Positions 51,628 to 59,852 of a DNA stretch of 64,000 bases are shown here, in pieces. The first letter of the stretch is position 1. Each line of letters starts with the position of its first letter. Source of the DNA: Streptantibioticus parmotrematis (GTDB taxonomy: Bacteria; Actinomycetota; Actinomycetes; Streptomycetales; Streptomycetaceae); assembly GCF_019890615.1 (NCBI RefSeq), contig NZ_JAINVZ010000004.1:310001-374000 (forward strand). Reading direction: 5' to 3'. Below the pieces are notes generated by a model. The model saw nothing but the letters and a program-made list of their open reading frames with translations, had not been told where the DNA came from and did not search any database. The translations under genes and the position numbers were made by a program.

Positions 51628-52109
51628 AGGCAGGTATGGACGAGCACGACAACGACGCTCTGCACGCCGCCTTCCAAGCGGTTCTCGAAGCGCGTCCGGA
51701 GCCTCCGCTGCCCAGCGTCACCGAAGCGGCCATCGCCGGCGGGCGTCGTATCCGACGCAGGCGGGCGGCGTTCGTCACAGCGGGCGTATTCGCCGTCGTG
51801 GCTTCCACGGCCACCGTGGCCATCGGCCTGTCCAGTGCGGGCGGCACGGGCGGCGAACGCGCGCCGCTGCCCCTCGCTCCGGTCAGCACCACCCGCCCGA
51901 CGCCCCACCCGACCACTCCCGCACCGGAGACCTCCGGGACATCGACCACCCACCACACCGAAGTGGCCCCATCCGCCTCACGCCTCCCCGCCTCCGCCTC
52001 TGGGGCAATGACGGCTTCAGGAAGCGCGCACGTGGCCGACGGGCCTCTGCCAGGATCGGCACATCCCCATCAAGGCAGGGGCCCCGAAGGACCTGTCCCG
52101 CAGAAATGA
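51624..52109 (+). CDS. Membrane protein coupled to the sigma factor (candidate anti-sigma)
   Basis: 161 residues from GTG 51624, overlapping the sigma stop by 4 bases; ATG 51636 is also possible. It has a cytoplasmic N-terminus (DALHAAFQAVLEARPEPPLPSV), a basic stretch GGRRIRRRR, one membrane helix (FVTAGVFAVVASTATVAIGL, ~50-70) and a Pro/Thr/Ser/His-rich outside part. The layout fits an anti-sigma or sigma-partner protein, though no zinc-binding ZAS motif is visible. Translational coupling supports the link. Confidence 0.7.
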   Translation: MKAGMDEHDNDALHAAFQAVLEARPEPPLPSVTEAAIAGGRRIRRRRAAFVTAGVFAVVASTATVAIGLSSAGGTGGERAPLPLAPVSTTRPTPHPTTPAPETSGTSTTHHTEVAPSASRLPASASGAMTASGSAHVADGPLPGSAHPHQGRGPEGPVPQK

Positions 52110-52353
52110 CCCTTCCCGGAAGCACGTCCGAACCGGCCCTCCGAGGGGATCTTGGCCACCTGATCCGTTCTCGGTGAGGACGCGCGACAGCTGGGCCCAG
52201 CCTCTGTACGACCATGGACCTGCGCTCGCGCCCACAATCCGCTGTCTCCGGGCTGGAGTCACCCCCGCCGACCACCCCAATCCCGCCGCCTGCGTAAGGC
52301 TGTATTCGCCGAGGTCACCGAACTCGCCGCACCGGACCGCCCGTCTCCTCCTC

Positions 52354-52375
52354 ATCTGGCACGGATCTGGCACGG
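52354..52375. repeat. 11 bp direct repeat ATCTGGCACGG x 2
   Basis: Adjacent copies at 52354-52364 and 52365-52375, just upstream of the phosphotransferase gene. The first ten bases recur at 57249-57258, right after the integrase remnant. Confidence 0.7.
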
Positions 52376-52393
52376 CCGAGTACCGTCGATCGC

Positions 52394-53320
52394 ATGACCT
52401 CGGACGCGGGTGGGACGCAGGACGCGGCTAGGGAGTTCACGGAGGAGACGGCCGGGACGATACTCCGCGAGGCGTGCGTGGACGCTGGACTCGACGCCGT
52501 CGAAGCCGAGTTGGTTCGACTGGGCTCCAACGCCGTGTACCGCCTGGCGTCCGCCCCCGTCATCGTCCGCATCGCCCGCGACCCGTCCGCGGCGGACGAG
52601 ATGGAGCGCGCGGTCCGCATGGCTCGTTGGCTGGAGGCGGAGGACTTCCTCGCCGTGCGAGCCCTGAGCGATCTGCGCCAGCCCGTGAGCGTCGGCGGCC
52701 GGGTGGTGACGTTCTGGGAGAGCGTCCAGGCGCGTGAGGAGTACGCGACCGTCGCCGAGCTGGCCGACCTGCTGCGCCGCCTGCACTGGCTGGAGGAGCC
52801 CAAGTCCCTGGGGCTGGAGTACTTCGACCCGTTCGCGAAGGTGGACGCCGGCCTGGCCGCGTTGGACGGCGTCAGCGTCCAGGACCGGGAGTTCCTGGCG
52901 GAACGGGCGGACAAGCTGAGCAAGGAGTACGACCGGCTGGACTTCGTCCTGCCCTTCGGGCTGATCCATGGCGACGCCAATATCGGCAATGTCCTGCGCC
53001 ACCGTGACGGCCGGGCCGTGCTCATAGACCTCGACGGCGTGACACTGGCGCCGCGTGAGTGGGACCTGATCCTGACCGCGATGTACTACGAGCGGTACGG
53101 CTGGCACACCCGCACCGAGTACGAGGCGTTCGTCCACCATTACGGCTTCGACGTCATGAACTGGCCTGGGTACGCAGTCCTGGCCGATGTACGCGAGTTG
53201 ATGATGGTCTTGTGGATGGGCGGCCAGGTCTCGTCCAGCGGCAGGTCGGCGGAGGAGTTCGCACGGCGGGTGCACACGTTGCGGATGGGCGGCAGCCGAC
53301 GTGATTGGCAAGCCTTTTAG
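52394..53320 (+). CDS. Aminoglycoside phosphotransferase-like kinase (APH fold)
   Basis: 308 residues from ATG 52394. The kinase signatures are VYRLASAPVIVRIAR (nucleotide loop and Lys/Arg), the Brenner motif LIHGDANIGNVLRH with the catalytic Asp, and VLIDLDGVTLAPREWDL (metal-binding Asp). A TACCGT at about 52381 and no ribosome site suggest a leaderless mRNA. APH-fold kinases modify antibiotics or small metabolites; the target is unknown. It sits within the variable stretch ending at the integrase remnant. Confidence 0.85.
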   Translation: MTSDAGGTQDAAREFTEETAGTILREACVDAGLDAVEAELVRLGSNAVYRLASAPVIVRIARDPSAADEMERAVRMARWLEAEDFLAVRALSDLRQPVSVGGRVVTFWESVQAREEYATVAELADLLRRLHWLEEPKSLGLEYFDPFAKVDAGLAALDGVSVQDREFLAERADKLSKEYDRLDFVLPFGLIHGDANIGNVLRHRDGRAVLIDLDGVTLAPREWDLILTAMYYERYGWHTRTEYEAFVHHYGFDVMNWPGYAVLADVRELMMVLWMGGQVSSSGRSAEEFARRVHTLRMGGSRRDWQAF

Positions 53321-53794
53321 GAATTGCGCTAGTACATGCCTGCCCCTGCACGGCAGCACGTCCATTCATTTCCTGGGTGGCAACATGATTGGCAACTGGT
53401 CAAGTCATCACAGACCGGGTAGCCGGTTCGTTAAGTGCGTCCGTTGCCACATAGGCTTTCGGTCAAGCGGCGTTTCGCGTTCCACTTTCGAGAGGTACGC
53501 GCTCAACGCCCGATTTAATGCGCGTTTTGAGTACCCCTCACGAAGAATCGACCGGGGCGCGAGCCGACCCTCAGCAGTGTGATCCATTTCTCATTTACCA
53601 CAATGCGAATTTCTGGAATTTTCAGTTCCGTCCGTTTTACGGAGAGATGCCCCCCGCGCGGGTAACTCTCTGAGGCCGCTTCCGCAGCACGAGTTGGGCT
53701 GGCCGAATATGTGTAGAAGCTGTGTACGAGACTCCGCCAAGATCGACTCTCGAACGGGGGCCGCTCACTGGCACCCGACCAACTGGAGGATTCC
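53321..53794. other. 474-base AT-richer region without a supported gene
   Basis: Base composition drops clearly below the neighbours (runs such as GAATTTCTGGAATTTTCAG and GATTTAATGCG). Short frames exist on both strands but none has a ribosome site and family resemblance. The right end holds the promoter and GGAGG (about 53783-53787) of the secreted protein gene. Confidence 0.6.
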
Positions 53795-54238
53795 ATGCAC
53801 TTAGCTCCTCGTGTCGCTACTGCCGCTGTGGCGGTTGCCTCTCTGGTCTCCATGGCCGGCCCGGCTCAGGCCGCGACGCCGCACACCGCCCATCACGCGG
53901 CCAAGCCCGCGTTCCAGGGCGGCAACTGCGACTACTACGTCTCGTGCACCAGCCTGTCGAACGGCACTCTCTACGTGTCAGTCTTCGACGCGGGATCCCG
54001 GCCCAGCGAGATCCAGGACCAGTACGTCAAGACTGGCGGCGGCACGATCACGGCGCGGTTCGAGTACAACGACGGATCGAGCATCCACTACGACAACGGG
54101 GCCTTCAGCCAGGGCTCGGGCCAGACCAAGACGTTCGAGTGGAAGAACCAGTACCCGGCGTCGTGCGCGCCCATCGTGGGGATCCTGTCGGTCTCCGGCC
54201 AGGGGACGTTCCAGACCCCTCCGGTAGACGACTGCTGA
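53795..54238 (+). CDS. Small secreted protein of unknown function
   Basis: 147 residues from ATG 53795 with TGGAGG upstream. A signal peptide MHLAPRVATAAVAVASLVSM...AQA is followed by a His-rich ATPHTAHHAAKP and a ~100-residue domain with four Cys (CDYYVSC near the start, SCAPI and the final DDC) that could form two disulfides, plus TITARFEYNDGSSIHYDNGAF. No family is recognised. A perfect-stem terminator follows. Confidence 0.75.
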   Translation: MHLAPRVATAAVAVASLVSMAGPAQAATPHTAHHAAKPAFQGGNCDYYVSCTSLSNGTLYVSVFDAGSRPSEIQDQYVKTGGGTITARFEYNDGSSIHYDNGAFSQGSGQTKTFEWKNQYPASCAPIVGILSVSGQGTFQTPPVDDC

Positions 54239-54264
54239 GGTACTGACACCGCAAGAGTGGCACC

Positions 54265-54304
54265 GGAAGGCCTGCACCCGCGTCACACAAAGTGCAGGCC
54301 TTCC
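54265..54304 (+). terminator. Terminator after the secreted protein gene
   Basis: Perfect 13-base stem (54265-54277 and 54292-54304), 14-base loop, then CCTCTTCCC. Confidence 0.82.
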
Positions 54305-54328
54305 CCTCTTCCCACCGAAGGACGTTTC

Positions 54329-55600
54329 ATGCTCCGCGCGATCTTGGGCGCCAACCCGGACTTGGTGCCCGCCTTCTTCGTTCTTGCCGCGCTGTTCGGC
54401 ATCGCCGCATGGCGTCTGTCCCGAGGACGCACACCAACGTGGACCACAGTCCTGTTCGGGGTCTCCTTAGCCGCGGAGCTGACCGCGACGCTGTACCCGA
54501 CCGGCAAGCACGCTGCTGCTTCCTACGTTTGCTTCTACAGCTACGACTTCGCCGCCGCGTTCGGCGATCAGCAAGGCCTGATGAACGTGGCCATGTACGT
54601 GCCACTGGGGCTCTTCGGTGTCTTGGCCCTCCGCAAGCCCTTGGCCGTATTGGCCGGATGCCTCATGCTGTCCGCGACAACGGAGACCCTGCAAGCCCTG
54701 ATTCCTCACATTGGGCGCGCCTGCGACTCCCAGGACTTCGTCACGAATTCTGCTGGGGCGATAGCTGGGGTAGGCGCCGCCTGCCTCTGGATCTCGACAC
54801 GACAGCGCTTTCTCATACCGACCCGTCGTGAGGCTGTATGGGCGGTGGCCCCCTTGGCGGCCGGCGCCGTCGCGCTCGCTATTGTGCAGCGAGGGGTGAT
54901 TCAACCGCAGTGGGAAGACACCCCCCTGACGGACTCGCACTCTTCAACCCAGGAAGCACTGGCGAACCGCGATGCGGAAGCCCTCTTGGGCGCTCACACG
55001 AAGGTCGTCAGAGTGCAGGACCAAGCGGCTCTCGCTCAAGTCCCGGAACTCCTCCTTGTCACCACCGATACTGGGTCCTTCAGCATCGAATGGCCGTCCG
55101 GCCAGCTCAACCAAGGCACCCTAGGATTCCAGCCACTGCCCTCGACCGGCGGATCAGACAAGGAAGCCCGGGCAGCCGCCGACGCTTTCGCTCGACGCTG
55201 GTTCCCGCGCGACGCCGCAGGGGCCACGTCGAAGGTCTTCAGGATCGATCCCACCAAGGCCCGGAGGATCGTGGAGTACCGGCGCTACCGTGCCTCTGAC
55301 GGCCTACTGGAGCCGATGCGACTCGACATCGAGGTCGATCCGGGCGGGCACGTAGTCCAGTTCACGTCGCGGAACGTGCCCGACCCAGCCGTTCCCGCAG
55401 TCAAGATCTCAAGGACTCAGGCACTCGCCGTAGCTGCCAAACAGAATCCTGGCTCTGTTCAGACAGCCTTCCTTCTCGCCCAACAGGAGGACGGTCGTTG
55501 GCGGCCTTGCTGGGCAGTGACCGTGGGAGCAGCGGGTTCGCCAGGCACACCTGTCGTCATTGACGCAGTCACTGGACAGGTTTTTCCACCCTCGACGTGA
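54329..55600 (+). CDS. VanZ-like membrane protein with PepSY-like C-terminus
   Basis: 423 residues from ATG 54329 with GAAGGAC upstream. Residues ~1-165 are VanZ-like: several helices and the motifs LMNVAMYVPLGLFGVLALR, SATTETLQALIPHIGRACDSQDFVTNSAGAIAGVG. Another helix (~170-190) leads to an extracytoplasmic part with two PepSY-like segments, ending TPVVIDAVTGQVFPPST. The fusion is unusual and the codon use is less GC-biased than core genes nearby, consistent with transfer. Function unknown. Confidence 0.82.
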   Translation: MLRAILGANPDLVPAFFVLAALFGIAAWRLSRGRTPTWTTVLFGVSLAAELTATLYPTGKHAAASYVCFYSYDFAAAFGDQQGLMNVAMYVPLGLFGVLALRKPLAVLAGCLMLSATTETLQALIPHIGRACDSQDFVTNSAGAIAGVGAACLWISTRQRFLIPTRREAVWAVAPLAAGAVALAIVQRGVIQPQWEDTPLTDSHSSTQEALANRDAEALLGAHTKVVRVQDQAALAQVPELLLVTTDTGSFSIEWPSGQLNQGTLGFQPLPSTGGSDKEARAAADAFARRWFPRDAAGATSKVFRIDPTKARRIVEYRRYRASDGLLEPMRLDIEVDPGGHVVQFTSRNVPDPAVPAVKISRTQALAVAAKQNPGSVQTAFLLAQQEDGRWRPCWAVTVGAAGSPGTPVVIDAVTGQVFPPST

Positions 55601-55635
55601 TCGTGCGCACAGTGCCCCGGGGAGCCTCACGATGT

Positions 55636-57030
55636 CTATCGTGACTGCGTAATGACGGTCGCCGTTGCGGCCCACAGGCGGTGCTCCCGCGCTCGCTCGT
55701 GGAACTCGCGGACGGTCGGTGACGTCTGGAACTCGCCCAGGTGGCGTCGGAACTCTGCGAGGTAGGCCACGCAGCGCGCGGACTTGAGTTGTTCGCCGAG
55801 GTCCAGCGCGTCGAGGGCGACCCGGCACGCCTCTTCGGGGTCGTCGGCGTGGAGGTGGGCGTCGGCCAGGACCATCGTCGCGAAGAAGTCGCTGCGGACG
55901 TGGCTGCCGCTCATGGCGTTCTCGGCGTGGGCGACGGCCTGGCGGGCGCTGCGGACGTCACGGAAGCAGTGGGCAGCCTCGGCGGCAAGCTCGGCCTCGT
56001 CGAAGTAGGTGATCCACTCGGGCTCGTCGTCGTTGTTGCGGCTCTCCAGCGCCCGTGCGGCCTCGGTGAGCGCGGCCTCGCAGGCCCGCCGGTCCCCCGT
56101 GCGGGCGAGCGCGCGGGCCTTCATCGCGTGGAACTGCGCGCGCAGCGTGGGAGTGGCGACGCCGGAGATGCCCATCAGGGCGGCTCTCGCGAGGGTGGCA
56201 GCGCGGGTGAACTGGCCCAGGAAGGTTGCTTGGTGGCTCATCGCGGACAGGATGCTGCCCGCTAAGCGGCGGTCGTTGCCGTCCTGAGCGAGCCGCAGGG
56301 CTTGGAGGAAGTAGCGCTGCGCGAGCCCGTGACGGCACGCGTCGTACGACATCCACCCGGCGAGAAGGGTGGACTCGGCGACGGTCGAGAAGAGCGCGCG
56401 GCCGACCGGCTCGGTGTACGTCCCGCTGAGCAGCGGTGCCACGTCGCGGCTGAGGTACTGGATGACGGACTGCCGGGCGTGATCTCCGCCGAAACGGTCG
56501 TCCAACTGCGCGAACAGGTCGCTGGTCGACTTGATCACGCTCACGTCGGCCAAGCCCCCGCGCACGGTGGCGTCGGCGGCGCGCTGCGACGGGAAGGACG
56601 GTTCCGGGGCGACCAGCCAGCGCAGGGAGGCTTCGTTCCAGGCGTGTTCGGACGGCTCCGCCTGGAGAAGCGGCTCGTAGCCGTTGAGGTCGGCGCGCCA
56701 CAGGCGGTCCACGGTGGCGATCGCGTCGTCGGGGCTCGCCGGGTACGCGGCATGGAGGAGTGTCGTGTCCTGGTCGGTGCGGTGGTTCAGCCCGAGTTCC
56801 GCCGCGGTGACATTCAGGGCCTCGCACAGCAGCGGGCCGTAGAAGTCGTCGGGCGTGCTGTGCCCGTTCTCCCAGCTCGCGATCCGACGCTTCACGCTGG
56901 CGTCGGCGGGGAGCGCGTGACCGTGGCGACCGGCGAGGCGGCGCAACTCGCTCACCAAGCGCGGTTGGCTCCACCCTCGCGTCCTTCGTGCATCACGCAG
57001 CAAAACGCTCGTGGAGCGGTTCGACTCCAT
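55636..57030 (-). CDS. XRE-type regulator with TPR-like repeats
   Basis: 464 residues from ATG 57030 (GAGGAGG upstream). An HTH occupies ~8-75 (TRGWSQPRLVSELRRLAGRHG, ASVKRRIASWENGHSTPDD) and the rest is helical repeats (SDLFAQLDDRFGG, RRLAGSILSAMSHQATFLGQ, RTGDRRACEAALTEAARAL, HLHADDPEEACRVALDALDLG) like Streptomyces Rgg/SARP-neighbour regulators that bind peptides or partners. Its start region overlaps the integrase remnant on the other strand. It is divergent from tRNA-linked sequences and convergent with the VanZ-PepSY gene. Confidence 0.88.
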   Translation of the reverse strand: MESNRSTSVLLRDARRTRGWSQPRLVSELRRLAGRHGHALPADASVKRRIASWENGHSTPDDFYGPLLCEALNVTAAELGLNHRTDQDTTLLHAAYPASPDDAIATVDRLWRADLNGYEPLLQAEPSEHAWNEASLRWLVAPEPSFPSQRAADATVRGGLADVSVIKSTSDLFAQLDDRFGGDHARQSVIQYLSRDVAPLLSGTYTEPVGRALFSTVAESTLLAGWMSYDACRHGLAQRYFLQALRLAQDGNDRRLAGSILSAMSHQATFLGQFTRAATLARAALMGISGVATPTLRAQFHAMKARALARTGDRRACEAALTEAARALESRNNDDEPEWITYFDEAELAAEAAHCFRDVRSARQAVAHAENAMSGSHVRSDFFATMVLADAHLHADDPEEACRVALDALDLGEQLKSARCVAYLAEFRRHLGEFQTSPTVREFHERAREHRLWAATATVITQSR

Positions 57031-57033
57031 GGT

Positions 57034-57249
57034 GTTCACCTCCTCGCGGCGACGGGCGGCGCGACCACGCGGGAGCTGATCCACAGGATGGGGCACTCGA
57101 CCGTCCGCGCGGCCATGGTCTACCAGCACCTCGTCGGCGGACGCGACCAGGAGATCGCCGACCACGTCGACCGCCTGATCAAGAAGTCCCAGAAGAGCAC
57201 GAAAGGCGGAAGGAAGAACACGAAGGGGAAGGGCGGCAAGATCAACTGA
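57034..57249 (+). pseudogene. C-terminal remnant of a tyrosine recombinase (integrase)
   Basis: The frame HLLAATGGATTRELIHRMGH followed by STVRAAMVYQHLVGGRDQEIADHVDRL matches the end of actinobacterial phage/AICE integrases: the conserved G-H and the catalytic Tyr (VYQH, residue ~41 of the fragment). Everything before this is missing; the start of the XRE regulator occupies that DNA. A basic KKSQKSTKGGRKNTKGKGGK tail ends at a TGA. It lies 120 bases from the 3' end of tRNA-Thr, as expected for an element that used this tRNA as its attachment site. Confidence 0.82.
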
Positions 57250-57295
57250 TCTGGCACGACCGCCGACGCGGCATGATCCGCGGCCCGACATGATC

Positions 57296-57337
57296 AAGGC
57301 CCAGGCCACCGGCTCACCACCGGTCGACCTGGGCCTT
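57296..57337. terminator. Hairpin between the integrase remnant and tRNA-Thr
   Basis: Perfect 10-base stem AAGGCCCAGG (57296-57305) with 57328-57337; an inner ACCGG/CCGGT pair is possible. It could end transcripts from either side. Confidence 0.65.
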
Positions 57338-57368
57338 CGTCGTACTGCCTGCGGCTGGGAAGCCGAGA

Positions 57369-57441
57369 GCCCCCTGTCGGGTTCGAACCGACGACCCCCG
57401 CTTTACAAGAGCGGTGCTCTGGCCAGCTGAGCTAAGGAGGC
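57369..57441 (-). tRNA. tRNA-Thr (anticodon TGT)
   Basis: 73 bases on the minus strand. The acceptor stem pairs GCCTCCT with AGGGGGC (one G-T pair); the D-arm reads TAGCTCAGCTGGCCAGAGCA; the anticodon loop CTTGTAA sits on a 5-base CGCT(C)/(A)GCG-type stem; the T-loop is GGTTCGAACCC. CCA is not encoded. Its 3' half faces the integrase remnant. Confidence 0.95.
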
Positions 57442-57641
57442 TTGGCCCCGGGCGGCTGTGCCGTGCGGGGCCATCTGAAGGGTACCAAGCATGCGCGGCG
57501 GTGGCTGGACGGAAGCCCGGCCTGCTGGGATGCCTCGGACCGGGACGCGGTGGAATTCGGGTCGCCCCGCGGAATCCCCCGCTCGCGGCTACTGACAACG
57601 GCCCCCGCGACCGGTAGCGTCACGCGCAGTTCACTGCTCTC

Positions 57642-57657
57642 AGTGGACTAGACCTCC
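57642..57657 (+). promoter_or_regulatory. DasR-like site upstream of msiK
   Basis: AGTGGACTAGACCTCC matches the dre consensus at 13 of 16 and shares the 14-mer GTGGACTAGACCTC with the nagK site. It ends 49 bases before the msiK start. Confidence 0.72.
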
Positions 57658-57706
57658 TTTACTCGGATCGTCCGGCACGTTCCTGCCGGTGAAGGGACCT
57701 CTCACC

Positions 57707-58825
57707 ATGGCCACTGTCACGTTCGACAAGGCGACCCGCGTCTACCCCGGTTCCGACCGGCCCGCGGTCGACCAGCTGGAGATCGACATCGCGGACGGGG
57801 AGTTCCTCGTCCTGGTCGGGCCCTCCGGCTGCGGCAAGTCGACCAGCCTGCGGATGCTCGCCGGGCTCGAGGACGTCAACGACGGAGCGATCCGCATCGG
57901 CGACCGCGACGTCACCCACCTGCCGCCCAAGGACCGGGACATCGCCATGGTGTTCCAGAACTACGCGCTCTACCCGCACATGACCGTCGCCGACAACATG
58001 GGCTTCGCCCTGAAGATCGCCGGCGTCAACAAGGCCGAGATCCGCACCCGCGTCGAGGAGGCCGCCAAGATCCTCGACCTCACCGAGTTCCTCGGCCGCA
58101 AGCCCAAGGCGCTCTCGGGCGGTCAGCGCCAGCGCGTCGCCATGGGACGCGCCATCGTGCGCGAGCCGCAGGTCTTCCTCATGGACGAGCCGCTGTCCAA
58201 CCTCGACGCCAAGCTCCGCGTGCAGACCCGCACCCAGATCGCGGGCCTGCAGCGCCGCCTCGGCACCACCACCGTCTACGTCACCCACGACCAGGTCGAG
58301 GCGATGACCATGGGCGACCGGGTGGCCGTGCTCAAGGACGGCCTGCTCCAGCAGGTCGACTCGCCGCGCAACATGTACGACCGGCCCGCCAACCTCTTCG
58401 TCGCCGGCTTCATCGGCTCCCCTGCGATGAACCTCGTCGAGGTCCCGGTCACCGACGGCGGCGTGAAGTTCGGCAACAGCATCGTCCCGGTCAACCGCGA
58501 GGCGGTCGCCGCCGCGGTCGAGAAGGGCGACCGCACCGTGACGGTCGGCGTACGGCCCGAGCACTTCGACATCGCGGACGGCGAGGCCAAGTCGCTGTCC
58601 AAGGACGAGCCCGCGGGCATCGCCGTCACCGTCAACGTGGTCGAGGAACTCGGCGCCGACGGCTACGTCTACGGCACCGCCGAGGTCAGCGGCGAGCAGA
58701 AGGACATCGTCGTACGGGTCGGCGGGCGCTCGGTGCCGCTCAAGGGCGACGTCCTGCACGTCGTTCCCCGCGCGGGCGAGACCCACGTCTTCTCCACCTC
58801 CACCGGCGAGCGCCTCAGCGACTGA
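57707..58825 (+). CDS. msiK: Multiple-sugar ABC transporter ATPase MsiK
   Basis: 372 residues from ATG 57707 with GAAGGGACC upstream. Walker A GPSGCGKST (~38-46), the signature LSGGQRQRVAMGRAI (~136), Walker B VFLMDEPLSNLDAKLR and the switch VTHDQ are intact; the C-terminal third is a TOBE/OB regulatory region (VTVGVRPEHFDIADG). MsiK is the shared ATPase that powers many Streptomyces sugar importers, including chitobiose, cellobiose and maltose systems, and is typically encoded alone as here. A DasR-like site lies in front. Confidence 0.95.
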   Translation: MATVTFDKATRVYPGSDRPAVDQLEIDIADGEFLVLVGPSGCGKSTSLRMLAGLEDVNDGAIRIGDRDVTHLPPKDRDIAMVFQNYALYPHMTVADNMGFALKIAGVNKAEIRTRVEEAAKILDLTEFLGRKPKALSGGQRQRVAMGRAIVREPQVFLMDEPLSNLDAKLRVQTRTQIAGLQRRLGTTTVYVTHDQVEAMTMGDRVAVLKDGLLQQVDSPRNMYDRPANLFVAGFIGSPAMNLVEVPVTDGGVKFGNSIVPVNREAVAAAVEKGDRTVTVGVRPEHFDIADGEAKSLSKDEPAGIAVTVNVVEELGADGYVYGTAEVSGEQKDIVVRVGGRSVPLKGDVLHVVPRAGETHVFSTSTGERLSD

Positions 58826-58843
58826 GCCCCGCCCAGGGGTCCC

Positions 58844-58908
58844 GGGCGCTACGGATACCCCGGGCGCTACGGATACCCCAGGCACCCCGGATACCCCGGG
58901 CACGCCGG
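58844..58908. repeat. 18 bp tandem repeat x 3.6 after msiK
   Basis: Units at 58844-58861 and 58862-58879 are identical (GGGCGCTACGGATACCCC); 58880-58897 and a partial unit to 58908 diverge. Non-coding. Confidence 0.85.
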
Positions 58909-59092
58909 CGAGCGGTGACGGCCACCTGCCTTCCAACGGCGGGTGGTCGTCGCCGTTTGTCGACAATTAGGCTGCGATCGCGGGGAGTTCGTCCGCCCCA
59001 CGTCAAGAAAAGACCCCCGATTCAGCGACTTCATTCCCTCTTGAGAGTGACTAAATGTCGCCAAATCATTACCCCTCGCTACCATCACGGAC

Positions 59093-59569
59093 GTGAACCA
59101 GGCAGCCCGCCGTATCGGCAAGACTCTCGCACTCGTGCTCCCGGTCGTCCTCGTTCTGTCCGGGACCCTCGCCGTCACCCGCGTCCCGTGGGCCGTGTCG
59201 CCCTCCCAGGCGCAGGTGCTGACGGCCTCCACCAAGCGCGGCACGGAGCCCTCCAACGCCCCGCAGGACGTCCTGCGCCGGCAGCTCCTGTCCGACCTCC
59301 AGCGGAAGAATCCCGGGGTCGCGCTGACCGACCTCCAGGTGCAGATGGCCAAGCGGCCCACCCTGGCCCGCTACTGCTCCGCCATCGCCCGCGCCCTCGG
59401 CCAGGCCGCCGTCGCCAGGTACGGGCGGCAGCGCGCGCAGTCGTGGTCGCGGCCGGTGTGCGACACCTCGTTCGCGGTCGGCGTCGCCTCCGGCACGAAC
59501 GGCAGCGACGGCACCAACGGCACGGACTACGGCACCGGTTACGGCGCGGACAGCGCCTCCACCGGCTGA
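59093..59569 (+). CDS. Membrane-anchored or secreted hypothetical protein
   Basis: 158 residues from GTG 59093. TACCAT at 59080-59085 gives a transcription start at or beside the GTG, so the mRNA is probably leaderless. One N-terminal helix (LALVLPVVLVLSGTLAV) exports or anchors it; the outside domain (QDVLRRQLLSDLQRKNPGVALTDLQVQM, RPTLARYCSAIARALGQAAV) is followed by a GTNGSDGTNGTD tail. No family is recognised. Confidence 0.7.
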   Translation: MNQAARRIGKTLALVLPVVLVLSGTLAVTRVPWAVSPSQAQVLTASTKRGTEPSNAPQDVLRRQLLSDLQRKNPGVALTDLQVQMAKRPTLARYCSAIARALGQAAVARYGRQRAQSWSRPVCDTSFAVGVASGTNGSDGTNGTDYGTGYGADSASTG

Positions 59570-59852
59570 CCCGGCCACGGAGGCCGACGCTCCGGACGGT
59601 GCCCACAGGCGTCCCGTCCACGTCGGCCTCCGGGCGGGCTCGCACCCGCGACCGCCCGGCGCGCGCCACTCCGGCGCGACCGGGACCACCGCGCCCGCCC
59701 CGCCCGCCGTCTCGCCCCGCCCGCCGTCTCACCCGCCCGCCGTCCCGCGTCACCTTCCGTTCACCGTGGGTACGCCGGTTGACCCCGGAAGTTGACGTCG
59801 TTCTCGTCGCGTACGACTCCTTGCCGGGGCCCGCACCCCGTATCGTCACAGC

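Noticed and set aside
52354-52375. Sigma-54 promoter from doubled CTGGCAC
   Set aside because: Spacing resembles -24/-12 elements only loosely, and streptomycetes are not known to have sigma-54.
53301-53582. 93-residue plus-strand frame with Cys and Arg after the phosphotransferase
   Set aside because: Start lies inside the previous gene with no ribosome site; composition looks random.
53515-53853. 112-residue minus-strand frame overlapping the start of the secreted protein
   Set aside because: It runs against a gene with signal peptide and ribosome site, and has no domain.
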